64,000 nucleotides of DNA from positions 62,001 to 126,000 of the IMG/VR virus record IMGVR_UViG_3300036944_000990, one strand, 5' to 3'. This document shows, in pieces, positions 22,280 to 31,530 of the stretch. Within the stretch, counting starts at the first letter, position 1; each line of letters begins with the position of its first letter. The DNA is from a virus. Both the position numbers and the translations under genes were made by a program. Below the pieces are notes generated by a model that did no database searches, was not told the origin of the DNA, and worked only from the letters and a program-made list of their open reading frames with translations.

Positions 22280-25105
22280 TTAACCAGCAGCAACCAATTG
22301 GATGTTCTCCAACCGCGAGGCTTTGCGTACATCAATTGAGGTGATGGTGCTGGCACCTGTCACCACACGCCCCAAATACAACAGAGTTGTGCTGTCGGCT
22401 TGTTTGGTCAGACTCACCAAGTATTTGGCTTCACCGTTTACCACTTGAACGTGAACGTAGAACGTTCTGTTCGCTGGTGTGGCGGTGAGAGTAAGTAGGT
22501 TAAAGTTTTGTGGTGGTAGTTTGTAGAAACGTCCATTGAGCACTACAGAAGTTTCTTCTGTGAAATACAGTACCCACCCTTGCGCTACTTCCTGTGAGGT
22601 CAAAACACGGTAATTGGTTTTAGGGACGTTACCCAATACCCAATTGTCGAATTCACTCTCGGAGATCTTGGCAATCGGCACAAACACCAATTTAGTCAAC
22701 TCATCGTTTGCTCCAGAGGAACCGACTACGCCATAAATCATCCCTAGACCCAAGGACGGTGAGGCATAGTACGAGCGACTACTGTGTAGAGCATTATACG
22801 CCTCAAATCCCAGCCCAGCATCGAAAACAAACTGGCCGGTGGTTTTGTTGTACTTAAAACGGATGGACGTTTGAGGACCGTTCCCGACAAACAGATATCC
22901 AAAAGGTCCAGCGTACCCGATCAGACATACAGACCCTACAGTGTAAATAACTGTCGCACCGGCGTAGAGTTGATAGCCTTGATAGCGTAACAGAGACAGG
23001 CCACCCGTGGACAAAAGAACCCGAGGTGACAGTGAGTGTACGGTCACTTCAGTTACTGCTCCACTAGCTACACCACCGACCACATTCAAACGAGCCACAA
23101 ACTTTTGGATGATACGGTTGGTATAAAGGACCATCACCACTGCGAATGGAGGTACGCCTGAGGCTTGTGGGAACACCACATCAACAACCATGTCTTGAAC
23201 CACACCCGCTTCACCAGCAGCCGATAACGCCACAGCTAATTTGGCTTTAAGGTCATCAATCACTGCTTGTGACATCGACCCTGAACCACTGGTAGTAAAG
23301 TCCGCATTAATGCGTACAGGGGCGGTGGTTTTTAAACCATCCAAATACCGCGTACCGGCTACTGTGTGAGAAGATCCATTTACCTCTACGATTGGTGCCG
23401 CAAGATCAATGGGGTTACTCACACCAATGTCGGTTAAGAAATCGCGGTTCGCTGACGGTTTATAACCACTGTAGCTACCGTTATAGATCGATTTGTGCGT
23501 ATACCCGGTTGGGAGTCCTTCCAAGTCAGTATATGCCAATCCGGCTATTGTTTCACCGTTGCGTGACCGACCATTGGAGAAGAAGATCATGCGAGTATCC
23601 GACAACGCAATAGGGGCTGCCAACTTACCACCCACAGCACTACCAAATGCTGGCGGTAGCGATATACCACTATAGTTCATAACAGACTGACGAGGTATGC
23701 GCAGAGCTTCGTATTTGTCACTGAAGTCAACCATCTGTGAGCGATACAAAGCCACGCTATCTACTGTTTGGCTGTTGATCATGTGGAATACCCACCCACT
23801 CCCCGAATAGATGCGGGCGTCGTAGACGTTGCCGGTGGGCGGGTAACCTAAAGCCGATTCGGATTTAGAAAACAACGTTCCTGACGGAGTAATGGAATTG
23901 TTGTCTTGACGAGTCATCGTTGCTTGAACAATGTTCGTCTCGTCCAGCGCAGCTGTTTTGCTCACAGGATCGTAGGTGAAGCTAAAGATCACTGCACCTC
24001 GAGTACTGGAGTAACTGTTAGCAAAATAGGAGCGTCCTATCACCAACCCGCGCAATTTACCGGTGACAGGGTCAGCAGCCAATTGAAGGTATGGTATCTC
24101 GTAGTGGAAGACGTTGCGGGCTGTAAAACCAGTACCGACTGACAATACCAGCGGTTTAGTGGCCGGATCGTCACTAACGCTAACGTTGGCTAGATGGATC
24201 AAGCTAGCGTTTGCTACCGTTCCACTGAATCCTGTAGTAGTGATACCTGTCACCAAGGTAAATGCTACAGTTCCGCCCGCTTGAACGGCCGCTTTAGAAA
24301 CTTGGTAAACCAAATAACCAAACGCACCGCTTGCGTTAAGACCCGTCGGGATCATGTAGTAGATGGTGGAGCCGGCCAGAATGGCTGTTCCCCGTGAACC
24401 TTGATACGTAGTGGTTGAGATGAGGGCGCCAGTGTGTTTGGCGTCGTTGTAGGTACCGTTGGTTAGTGAGATAAAGTAATCCCCCAAAACACCATTCGCA
24501 TCTTGGAGACGACCCATGATGACCGACTCGCTACAACTGATGACAAATGCCGCTTCCATACCCGCTGGAAAAAAGGATGGGCGGTACTTTTTATTGGTAC
24601 GGATGGGTTGGCGAAGGTTACCGACCATCGCGTTTCTTAAATAGGCGTAGTATACACCTCGTCCTGAACCGTTGGTCCCATTTCTCAGTATGATCAATGT
24701 TCCATCGTCTTCCACGAACATACCAGCATCTTTGGGTGAGGTGATGGTGGTGGCTCCTTCGAATGTGGCGGCCAAACCCACCGGCAGGTAGTCGGGTGTG
24801 CCGTACGAGGATAACGGCAGAATCCCTTCAGGCATCCGTGTGGCGGCCAAACTACGCACCTCAGCTTCACTATAACCACCAACATCCGCCGGCGTCAGGT
24901 TGTGTGGGTTGCCTTTAACCAGTTGATGGTCCATGATCGTTTGTAGGCTTTGTGTTTCCAGATCGCTGTACGGTAGGTCATTCAGTGCGTCGCTGTTGTC
25001 AGCACTGACGGTTGGCACCACACGTGAAATGGCTTTATCATGTAAAGCCTGAAAGTACCGCCCCATCGCATCAGACAAGGTAGTTAGGTTGAGATTGAAT
25101 TTCAT
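22280..25105 (-). CDS. Large tail fibre / receptor-binding protein (941 aa)
   Basis: N-terminal helical segment MKFNLNLTTLSDAMGRYFQ, then GNPHNLTPADVGGYSEAEV, the NPHxxT..xVG motif of phage fibre shafts, then a long beta-rich region of Ser/Gly/Thr/Tyr repeats consistent with a propeller or helix used for binding. The last 70 residues (NRTFYVHVQVVNGEAKYLV...LYLGRVVTGASTITSIDV) are a domain shared with three downstream/upstream paralogs. Its ATG overlaps the previous stop (ATGA at 25102-25105). It probably contacts a surface polysaccharide; no glycosidase motif was recognised. Confidence 0.65.
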   Translation of the reverse strand: MKFNLNLTTLSDAMGRYFQALHDKAISRVVPTVSADNSDALNDLPYSDLETQSLQTIMDHQLVKGNPHNLTPADVGGYSEAEVRSLAATRMPEGILPLSSYGTPDYLPVGLAATFEGATTITSPKDAGMFVEDDGTLIILRNGTNGSGRGVYYAYLRNAMVGNLRQPIRTNKKYRPSFFPAGMEAAFVISCSESVIMGRLQDANGVLGDYFISLTNGTYNDAKHTGALISTTTYQGSRGTAILAGSTIYYMIPTGLNASGAFGYLVYQVSKAAVQAGGTVAFTLVTGITTTGFSGTVANASLIHLANVSVSDDPATKPLVLSVGTGFTARNVFHYEIPYLQLAADPVTGKLRGLVIGRSYFANSYSSTRGAVIFSFTYDPVSKTAALDETNIVQATMTRQDNNSITPSGTLFSKSESALGYPPTGNVYDARIYSGSGWVFHMINSQTVDSVALYRSQMVDFSDKYEALRIPRQSVMNYSGISLPPAFGSAVGGKLAAPIALSDTRMIFFSNGRSRNGETIAGLAYTDLEGLPTGYTHKSIYNGSYSGYKPSANRDFLTDIGVSNPIDLAAPIVEVNGSSHTVAGTRYLDGLKTTAPVRINADFTTSGSGSMSQAVIDDLKAKLAVALSAAGEAGVVQDMVVDVVFPQASGVPPFAVVMVLYTNRIIQKFVARLNVVGGVASGAVTEVTVHSLSPRVLLSTGGLSLLRYQGYQLYAGATVIYTVGSVCLIGYAGPFGYLFVGNGPQTSIRFKYNKTTGQFVFDAGLGFEAYNALHSSRSYYASPSLGLGMIYGVVGSSGANDELTKLVFVPIAKISESEFDNWVLGNVPKTNYRVLTSQEVAQGWVLYFTEETSVVLNGRFYKLPPQNFNLLTLTATPANRTFYVHVQVVNGEAKYLVSLTKQADSTTLLYLGRVVTGASTITSIDVRKASRLENIQLVAAG

Positions 25106-25773
25106 GCGACCACCTCAATCGTTCCGTCTCGGTTGGTGTATACCCGATATTGCGTCATCAGACGCGACACTTTACGAATCGCTGTGCTCAGGATGCCTGA
25201 GGCATTCGTGGTGAGAGTACCAATGTTCATCAGTACGTCCGTCTCAGCCAACACCGATTCACTGAACCGGTAACGCAACGCCCCGGCATCTAACACCACA
25301 TAAACGTAAATCGTTTTGTTGGCCGGGTTAACAATCGATTGCGACAAGTCGTAGTCAGCTGCTACCAACACCCCTTCTTGTCCCGTTAAGATCACCGGCA
25401 CTGCGTTTTGGAAACTGACCACCCAGCCACCACTACCGATCACCGTTGGGAAAGTAGTATCCATTGACCCGTAACGTGATACTGCCAACTGCCCTTGCGG
25501 CATCAAAGGTGCCAATAAGGCGTCTATCTGAGCCGTGGTGAGCATTCCCAAATGGGCTGCAGTGGTTTGGTGAGGATTGGATTTATTCGCTTCATGTGAG
25601 GCGACAACCACGTTCACGGTGTTGGTCAGATGGGTCTGGGTTTTACCCTCAATGGCCAAGGCGTTATCTGCTACCGAGGCGTGAGCCAACTTTTTACTCA
25701 GTAGAGTTTTGATGTCGGTGAACATCGTATCCAGCTGGTTACGCAAAGCGGTAATTTTTTCAATGATACTCAT
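25102..25773 (-). CDS. Short fibre paralog (223 aa)
   Basis: N-terminal coiled-coil-like helix, then SNPHQTTAAHLGMLTTAQI (NPHxxT motif), LAVSRYGSMDTT (SRYG motif) and the C-terminal shared domain NKTIYVYVVLDAGALRYRF...IGTLTTNASGILSTAI. The same order as in the 25774 gene shows tandem duplication. The absence of the large central binding region of the 22280 protein suggests a short fibre or adaptor for it. Start ATG at 25773. Confidence 0.6.
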   Translation of the reverse strand: MSIIEKITALRNQLDTMFTDIKTLLSKKLAHASVADNALAIEGKTQTHLTNTVNVVVASHEANKSNPHQTTAAHLGMLTTAQIDALLAPLMPQGQLAVSRYGSMDTTFPTVIGSGGWVVSFQNAVPVILTGQEGVLVAADYDLSQSIVNPANKTIYVYVVLDAGALRYRFSESVLAETDVLMNIGTLTTNASGILSTAIRKVSRLMTQYRVYTNRDGTIEVVA

Positions 25774-26424
25774 TTATACCTCCCGAACCAAACCCAATGA
25801 ACCATTGGCGTTGGTGACCATTCGACACACGTCCAACCGAGACAGGTGCGTCAAAGTGTGGCTAGTGATAGCTGTCGCTGAGGTCACAACAGTTCCTAAA
25901 AACATGCTGGTCAATGTGTCTGGTGTTTTAGCGGTTTTGATCACATAGACCAACGACCCATTCGACACCTCTAAATACACGTAGTTGGTGCGATTGGTAT
26001 AACCTGCAAAACTCAGTACCTGTTGTGGCAGATTGGCATACAGTCCAGCCAAGAAACAGGACACTGGTTTTAAGGTCAGGTTTAAACCTGAAGTAGTGGG
26101 CGCAATAGTGGTACCTGGTGCCCCGTAACGAGAAATCGGTACATATTGAGCAGCCAACAGTTGTGCTAACGCCGCTTGTACTTGTGCGGTGCTATAGCTC
26201 CCTACTTGGGCAGCCGTGGTATTGTGGTTATTACGACTGGCTATGTGAGCAGCTGCTGAAGTTTGACTGGCGGACATAATCTCAGCAAAGGTTTTACCGC
26301 CTAACAACAATGCGTTGTTGGCAGCAAACGACGAAGCCACTTTCTTTTTCAGTGCCGTTGTAGTGTCGGCGATAACCTTTTCCACGCTGGCCTTAAGCGC
26401 AACCAGTTGTGTTTGAATTGTCAT
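25774..26424 (-). CDS. Short fibre paralog (216 aa)
   Basis: The start MTIQTQLVALKASVEK at 26424 (AAAGG upstream) is preferred over an upstream GTG. Contains the alanine-rich coiled start, NNHNTTAAQVGSYSTAQVQ, VPISRYGAPGTT and the C-terminal domain NRTNYVYLEVSNGSLVYVI...FLGTVVTSATAITSHTL. It is a direct paralog of the next gene; the two abut with no spacing. Confidence 0.6.
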   Translation of the reverse strand: MTIQTQLVALKASVEKVIADTTTALKKKVASSFAANNALLLGGKTFAEIMSASQTSAAAHIASRNNHNTTAAQVGSYSTAQVQAALAQLLAAQYVPISRYGAPGTTIAPTTSGLNLTLKPVSCFLAGLYANLPQQVLSFAGYTNRTNYVYLEVSNGSLVYVIKTAKTPDTLTSMFLGTVVTSATAITSHTLTHLSRLDVCRMVTNANGSLGLVREV

Positions 26425-26481
26425 GACGATACCTTTTATAAAACCCACAGAGGCGTGTGACCGCCTCTGTGAGTAACCCCT

Positions 26482-27081
26482 TTAGAAGGTAACTGTAGAG
26501 GCCAGTGACATCCTAGCCACCAAGTCCCCACGATTAAACATGGCACTCTCAGCCCCTGTAGACACCATCATCGAATCAATCGACATGGTAGAATAATAGA
26601 TGCTGGAAAAGAACATGCGAACGATCACGTTGTTGTTACTGTCTACGTACACGGTCGGTGAGAAATTGCCTTTAGTAGCAATCCCTTCAGTCCGACCTGC
26701 CGACGCTTTACAATAACCCACTACGGTCTCGTCGATGATTTTAGCCGACCCGTAACAATAGCCTCGAAACCGCAGGTGAAACATACGGTTGTTGGTTGTG
26801 ATCTTGAGCGGCAATTTAAAATGAAGGTACACGTTACTTGTGTCGCCCAAATCTGTTCGAGGAAAATCGCCAGCCGCACCTAGACCCGGTGCACCACCTG
26901 TGGCGTAAATGATGCCCTGGAAAATCCCTCGACGAACACACCCTGGACGCGTTGGGTCACCTTCTACACTTTGCAAAGCATTAAGCTCTGCTAAGTCTTC
27001 TGTGACTTCACTCAAGCGCAACGCATAGTCAATCAACTGTTGTTCTGTTGCATTGACCAGCTGGTTAACCGATTCAATCAT
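26482..27081 (-). CDS. Fibre-locus protein, paralog of the 27322 gene (199 aa)
   Basis: ATG at 27081 (a GTG lies one codon earlier). After a helical N-terminus, the pattern RRGIFQGIIYATGG, SNVYLHFKLPLKI, FRGYCYGSAKIIDETVVGY, KGNFSPTVYVDSNNNVIVRMFF and FNRGDLVARMSL can be aligned along its whole length with the 27322 protein. Beta-rich and probably a virion-attached accessory of the fibre. No catalytic motif. Confidence 0.6.
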   Translation of the reverse strand: MIESVNQLVNATEQQLIDYALRLSEVTEDLAELNALQSVEGDPTRPGCVRRGIFQGIIYATGGAPGLGAAGDFPRTDLGDTSNVYLHFKLPLKITTNNRMFHLRFRGYCYGSAKIIDETVVGYCKASAGRTEGIATKGNFSPTVYVDSNNNVIVRMFFSSIYYSTMSIDSMMVSTGAESAMFNRGDLVARMSLASTVTF

Positions 27082-27096
27082 CACACCACCTCACAG

Positions 27097-27312
27097 TTAG
27101 AAGGACGGTGTAGTCGGCCAAACAACCGCATATGGCGATTCAATGGTCTCGGTTATGTCACGTAACTGTTGACGATACGCAGCCATCTCACTCTTTTGCT
27201 CGACCGACAGAGGACTGTCAGGCAATTGGGTGAAGTCGGTTTTGCGCAGCAGTTGGTTACGTGTTTCACGCACCGAAGCCCACGCCGCTTTAAGCACTTC
27301 TTCTTCGTTCAT
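27097..27312 (-). CDS. Small helical protein (71 aa)
   Basis: MNEEEVLKAAWASVRETRNQ followed by a polar region with SPLSVEQKSEMAAYRQQLRDI and a C-terminal VWPTTPSF. This pattern (short helical segment with MAAYRQQLRDIT and a closing WP) is common in phage tail-fibre assembly-type proteins carrying a phage tail assembly chaperone tail. It lies between two paralogous fibre accessory genes. Function tentative. Confidence 0.55.
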   Translation of the reverse strand: MNEEEVLKAAWASVRETRNQLLRKTDFTQLPDSPLSVEQKSEMAAYRQQLRDITETIESPYAVVWPTTPSF

Positions 27313-27321
27313 AATTACACC

Positions 27322-27942
27322 TTAGAAGTTGACGTTAGCACTGAGCGAAAGACGAGCAACCAAGTCACCCTTATTGAACAACCGTCCATTACCCACCCGC
27401 ATCGTGTCGATTTTAAGCGTGGTGTAATAGATACTTGGGAACAACAACCGAATCACCACGTTGCCACTGACATCGGTGTAAAGGGTTGGTGAGAAGTTCC
27501 CAGTGGCATTGTTATTCAACAGGGCTTTACTAACCGCATAGCTGTAACCGACGATTGTCTCATCGATCATCTTAGCCGAACCAAACGCGTAGCCGGTCAG
27601 GTGAAACCACAACATCTCTGAATTGACGTTGATGTTCACCGGCACTTTGAGGTGTAGGTAGACGTTGGCATTGGTCCCCAAGTTCGGGACTGTACCAAAG
27701 TCACCCTGTGACCATATCTCTTCGCCGCCACCGGCGATGTTACCTACGAACCCCTGGAATATCGCTTTACGGACAGTCCCGATGTTGTACGGAATACCGT
27801 CGACTTCCCGCAACTCAAGTAGCTGTGTAGCGTTGAGTTCTTGTGTAGCAATACCTGACTCCAATTGATCAGTCTTTTCCTGTATAGCTGTGGAAAAGCG
27901 ATCAATGGACTGCAAAAGAGCTGCACGATTTTCAGCATCCAT
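27322..27942 (-). CDS. Fibre-locus protein, paralog of the 26482 gene (206 aa)
   Basis: Starts MDAENRAALLQSIDRFSTA. Matching blocks with the 26482 protein: RKAIFQGFVGN, NVYLHLKVPVNI, LTGYAFGSAKMIDETIVGY, TGNFSPTLYTDVSGNVVIRLLF, FNKGDLVARLSL. The first third differs. The duplicated pair may give alternative tip proteins. Confidence 0.6.
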   Translation of the reverse strand: MDAENRAALLQSIDRFSTAIQEKTDQLESGIATQELNATQLLELREVDGIPYNIGTVRKAIFQGFVGNIAGGGEEIWSQGDFGTVPNLGTNANVYLHLKVPVNINVNSEMLWFHLTGYAFGSAKMIDETIVGYSYAVSKALLNNNATGNFSPTLYTDVSGNVVIRLLFPSIYYTTLKIDTMRVGNGRLFNKGDLVARLSLSANVNF

Positions 27943-27954
27943 ACATCACCTCAC

Positions 27955-28353
27955 TCAGACCGCATTGATCTTGTCAGCACCTTCGTTAAACGCAGCAGTG
28001 AGGTCAGTCAACATGGTGTTGACATCGGCTTCCAGTTGAGTTACCGCTTCTGCTGTGGCGTAATGGGTAGGGAGTTGTCCACCCAACTTAGCCGAATCTA
28101 CCGCTGTAGCAGTAGCATCCAACTTAGTGTCTAATGCATCGGACACTTCGTTCTGATTGGCTTTGGTCGCTACCGCTTGATTGGTCGAATCCAAAGCACT
28201 TTGGTCGGCTTTGCTCTGAAGAGTTTGGTCCACCCCATCCATCCGAGTGTTGACTTCACTCAACTCCAGATTCAGATAATCGGTCAACGTTTGGACTTGG
28301 CTGCGCACCCACGCACCGAATTCCACGAAACCGAAGAAACGTTTCTCAGACAT
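27955..28353 (-). CDS. Short tail-fibre anchor protein with KRFFGF domain (132 aa)
   Basis: SEKRFFGFVEFGAWVRSQV at the N-terminus matches the anchors of the 14351 and 19977 proteins. The remainder is a predicted coiled coil with the KLDATATAVDSAKL repeat seen in the 14351 protein, but no binding tip. It could be a base piece onto which the 22280-27942 proteins assemble. First gene of the 21793-28353 operon. Confidence 0.65.
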   Translation of the reverse strand: MSEKRFFGFVEFGAWVRSQVQTLTDYLNLELSEVNTRMDGVDQTLQSKADQSALDSTNQAVATKANQNEVSDALDTKLDATATAVDSAKLGGQLPTHYATAEAVTQLEADVNTMLTDLTAAFNEGADKINAV

Positions 28354-28382
28354 AATGAAGACTCCAGTTTGTGTATTAAGGC

Positions 28383-28460
28383 AAAAAAAAACAAGAACCC
28401 GACTTGCAAGAGAGGCCAGTTTCCCAAGCGTAGCCTTAGTTCCTTTTCATAAGATTCTGA
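28383..28460 (-). promoter_or_regulatory. Promoter/leader of the 27955 fibre gene
   Basis: Contains TTATGAAAAGG (28442-28452 read leftwards), the 14-base and 13-base blocks shared with 15146-15196, and a nine-base T run before the start. See the duplicated leader at 15132. Confidence 0.45.
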
Positions 28461-28486
28461 ATAAATACGGTATAAAGCCCGCCCCG

Positions 28487-28918
28487 TTAATCGGGACGGA
28501 CTTTGCGTATTTGTGTCAGAATTTGTTGGGTACAGCTCATCACACGAGTTGGGTACAAACGTAAGTCGTATGCCGAACCACAAGAAAGACGATCTTCGGT
28601 AATAAGGTCTTTGTTAACATGGACGATTTCATCGTAGTTTTCACGAATCAGAACGGTCAAGTAGTCAAAGAACTCATCACTGATAATGGTCTCATCCAAG
28701 TAGTAATAGGCGTAACTACCCATCAGCCACCAGGATACTGCAATGTTTTTAGAGCGCTTAAGGAGGTTCGCTACATATACATCCAAAACACCATTGACCA
28801 CCATCAAAGGAGGGTATTGGTAATTAGGTTGATGTTGATAACTGGCTAGGTAGCCTGACGCTTTGGGGGTCAGGCTTACCACATCAGACTCCTTAGGTGC
28901 AAAGAGGTCTATTTGCAT
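28487..28918 (-). CDS. Unknown protein (143 aa)
   Basis: The start MQIDLFAPKESDV at 28918 has GGAGG eight bases upstream and is preferred to the longer frame. Aromatic-rich centre (VSWWLMGSYAYYYLDETI) and a C-terminus with two cysteines (SCGSAYD, SCTQQI). No family recognised. Stands alone between thyA and the fibre operon, followed by the hairpin GCCCGCCCCGttaaTCGGGACGG near 28480-28500. Confidence 0.6.
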   Translation of the reverse strand: MQIDLFAPKESDVVSLTPKASGYLASYQHQPNYQYPPLMVVNGVLDVYVANLLKRSKNIAVSWWLMGSYAYYYLDETIISDEFFDYLTVLIRENYDEIVHVNKDLITEDRLSCGSAYDLRLYPTRVMSCTQQILTQIRKVRPD

Positions 28919-29093
28919 CGATGCCTCCTTCACGCTGTCTGCTTTGATAAAAACGTTCACACTAAACCCCCAAAGAAAAGCTGTGCAGTCTCTATTAGAT
29001 ACCACACAACCGTTAAGTTTAACTGGTCAGCGAATGTCCATTAGGACCTCCAGTTTAAAAAAGAGGGTGGGGTGTCCCACCCTCTATGTCGTC

Positions 29094-30128
29094 TTACACC
29101 GCTGCTGCTGGGTACTTGATTGCCGGTTGTGGATGGTAGTCCACCACTTGAATATCGTCGATGGTGAAATCGAAGATGTCCTTCACTTCGGGGTTGAGGA
29201 CGATACGAGGTGTGTACGGACCTTCGGTTGGACGCGCCAGCTGTTGATTGGCGGTGGTCACTTGGTCTTCGTAAACGTGGCAATCGCCACCCACCCAGAC
29301 AAACTCACCCGTTTCCATGTTGGTGACATGGGCCAGCATTTGGATCAGAAGCGAGTACTGGACGATGTTGAAGGGGACTCCGATCGGTACATCAGCGCTG
29401 CGCTGATAAAGCAGACCAGACAACCGATGGGTTGCTACTTGTTCCAGAGGGATGTCCCGTTCTTCAGCAATCACCTTGCGTTCCGTCAACCCGAGTTTGT
29501 ACGGTTTGAGATGAAGGAGGGTGTGACAGGGCGGCAAAGCCATCTCGTCAATCTCCGCCACGTTCCATGCCGAGAGGATGATACGGCGATCGTCGGGGTT
29601 ATTCTTGAGCTTATCGACCAACATCTGGATTTGATCGTACTCCTTCTTCATGATGGCGTACGTCAGGTGGTCTTCAGGCTGATAGACTTCAGTCCAGAGC
29701 CGATACCCTTTGTCCCGGTAGTAATCGACCAGAGGACTGTCATTGTCCACCGTCTTGATCGATTCCCAACGCCGCCACTGATGTTGATAGATCTTCGGAA
29801 GTTCACCTGCGACGAGTACACCGTCCACGTATTCCTCGGTGCCCTTCTTGACCCAACTGTCCCAGATATTCACCCCGTGTTGCTTGAGGTAGCGGATGTT
29901 GGTATCGCCTGAGAGCATCCAGATCAACTCGTGGATGATACCTTTGGTGAAGACCTTCTTACTGTGAAGCAGGGGAACTTTACCTTCACTAATGTTAAAG
30001 CGCATCACGCGCCCAAACACACTATGGGTGTCGATTCCGGTACGGTTCTCGCAATGGATGCCGTTATCCAGAATGTCTTCCATCAGGGCGTGATACTGAC
30101 CGGTTGGGCTATTGTCGCGGTGAGGCAT
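29094..30128 (-). CDS. thyA: Thymidylate synthase (ThyA type)
   Basis: 344 residues. Converts dUMP to dTMP using methylene-tetrahydrofolate; the folate is recycled by the phage DHFR. Motifs: ENRTGIDTHSVFG near the start, FTKGIIHELIWMLSG, IYQHQWRRW (113-121), NPDDRRIILSAWN with the phosphate-binding RR (181-182), catalytic Cys201 in ALPPCHTLL, LYQRSADVPIGVPFNI, and HVYEDQ near the C-terminus. The protein is about 80 residues longer than E. coli ThyA, with inserts after QWRRW (about 122-165) and around 212-240. Start ATG 30128 has AAGGAA upstream. Confidence 0.95.
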   Translation of the reverse strand: MPHRDNSPTGQYHALMEDILDNGIHCENRTGIDTHSVFGRVMRFNISEGKVPLLHSKKVFTKGIIHELIWMLSGDTNIRYLKQHGVNIWDSWVKKGTEEYVDGVLVAGELPKIYQHQWRRWESIKTVDNDSPLVDYYRDKGYRLWTEVYQPEDHLTYAIMKKEYDQIQMLVDKLKNNPDDRRIILSAWNVAEIDEMALPPCHTLLHLKPYKLGLTERKVIAEERDIPLEQVATHRLSGLLYQRSADVPIGVPFNIVQYSLLIQMLAHVTNMETGEFVWVGGDCHVYEDQVTTANQQLARPTEGPYTPRIVLNPEVKDIFDFTIDDIQVVDYHPQPAIKYPAAAV

Positions 30129-30166
30129 GAGTCGTTCCTTATCAAGGAGGGTTAGCGTTTAGTTGA

Positions 30167-30352
30167 TCAAATGACAAAACTGCTAGCTTCGGCGAGTGCG
30201 GCGAGGATTAGTCGTCTTAAATCTCCATCGTTCTCCAAATTTAAAGTTTCAATCTCAAGTACTGGGCGGGGGATATACCGAAACTTGATCGTACGGGAGT
30301 TGAATTCATACCAACAACTTAAGTAATGTCCTCGTGGGGCATATATAGACAA
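30167..30352 (-). CDS. Possible small protein (61 aa)
   Basis: The frame opens with TTG at 30352 and lacks a clear ribosome-binding site; the codons look protein-like (MSIYAPRGHYLSCWYEF onward). It lies between two minus-strand genes and may be translated by coupling from the gene ending at 30376. A shorter or absent gene is possible. Confidence 0.35.
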   Translation of the reverse strand: MSIYAPRGHYLSCWYEFNSRTIKFRYIPRPVLEIETLNLENDGDLRRLILAALAEASSFVI

Positions 30353-30375
30353 CAGTCTGCGACAAAGGGTAGTGC

Positions 30376-31017
30376 TTAGAAAAAGAAGTCGAGGTCGATG
30401 TCTTTCTTGTCGAAGGTGTGGAACGCTTCACCTACGTTTTCCAACGCTGTGGTAGCGGTTCTCATCAACTCTTCCACCGCTTTACGAGCTTCTTTAGGCT
30501 TGACGACAGTGGGGACGTAAAACGCTTCGAAGGCTTTGTCGTTGACCTTTACACCAGCGTAGCCAATGGTCGCCCACTCGGGTGCGAATTGTTTAACCAA
30601 CACTTTAACGGCATCGGTCGACCACCACCAAGGATCAGTACGCAGTTCACTTTCAGAAGTGATGATAACGCGAATGTGTGGGACGCTTTCCAAGTTGTGT
30701 GACGGTGCTCGCACCACGGTCTCAGCGACTTGAAGGAAACTGATAGGCCCGTTGTAACGTACCGACGCACCTTCGTTTTGTACCCACAAGCCCGTAGGTT
30801 CTTTGCCGTTACGGCGCATCTCGCTCAAGGTGGCATAACCTTCTGCCCCGTCGTATTGAACGATTTGAGATTCGTCGATCTCCAAAGACAACACGTCTTC
30901 ATTGAAGTTGGGTTGGACGTAGTCCATGTCAGGATAGAAGGTCAGCGAGATCCCGGTATCCAGTTCCTTGAGGTGGGGTGTGATCAACGCATTCAGAGCA
31001 AAGTACATTTTACGCAT
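30376..31017 (-). CDS. Unknown protein (213 aa)
   Basis: ATG at 31017. An acidic N-terminal half and a C-terminal helical region with a Lys/Asp tail (DKKDIDLDFFF). A WWW stretch near residue 130 is notable. No family recognised. First of several unknown genes between thyA and the Nudix-like gene, spaced 10-60 bases apart and probably one transcript. Confidence 0.6.
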   Translation of the reverse strand: MRKMYFALNALITPHLKELDTGISLTFYPDMDYVQPNFNEDVLSLEIDESQIVQYDGAEGYATLSEMRRNGKEPTGLWVQNEGASVRYNGPISFLQVAETVVRAPSHNLESVPHIRVIITSESELRTDPWWWSTDAVKVLVKQFAPEWATIGYAGVKVNDKAFEAFYVPTVVKPKEARKAVEELMRTATTALENVGEAFHTFDKKDIDLDFFF

Positions 31018-31075
31018 GGGTTATTCCTTTTACCGATCCAAAAAGAAAAGGCCAGCGAACTGGCCTTGAGTTGGG

Positions 31076-31510
31076 TTAAAGCACTACTGTAACACGGCCT
31101 GAGGCTTGTAACCCGGCCCAGAAGTGACTGAGTACGCGGTCTTTGTCACGTTCACGTTGGTGTTCACTGGCGTAGGTCATACACCCCTGTAGCTGATCAA
31201 TGAACTGATCAATGGCATGGTCCAAGCCTTCAGGAAACCCAAGCCATACAGAGGGCTTTACAGGGACTTGGGCTAGGTCAACTGGAGGGATAGCATCACC
31301 CAAGGGTCGATCAATGACCGTAGTGAGCACCACGATGGCACTTTCAGTCATGAAGGCTGTCAAGTGAAACGCACGCGCATGGTCTTTAGGGCAATCACCC
31401 AACACTTCGAAATGCCGATCCCACATATCGGGTTCTTCTTTAACGAACAGAGCCTCACGAGCTTGTGGGGCGAGGAAGGTGCGAAATTGACCGTAGTTTT
31501 GTGTTGACAT
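31076..31510 (-). CDS. Unknown protein (144 aa)
   Basis: ATG at 31510. Contains histidine-rich HARAFHLTAF and a proline-rich segment IPPVDLAQVPVKPS. No recognised domain. Located 20 bases downstream of the 322-residue gene. Confidence 0.6.
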   Translation of the reverse strand: MSTQNYGQFRTFLAPQAREALFVKEEPDMWDRHFEVLGDCPKDHARAFHLTAFMTESAIVVLTTVIDRPLGDAIPPVDLAQVPVKPSVWLGFPEGLDHAIDQFIDQLQGCMTYASEHQRERDKDRVLSHFWAGLQASGRVTVVL

Positions 31511-31530
31511 GGGAACTTAGTCCTTTAAAA

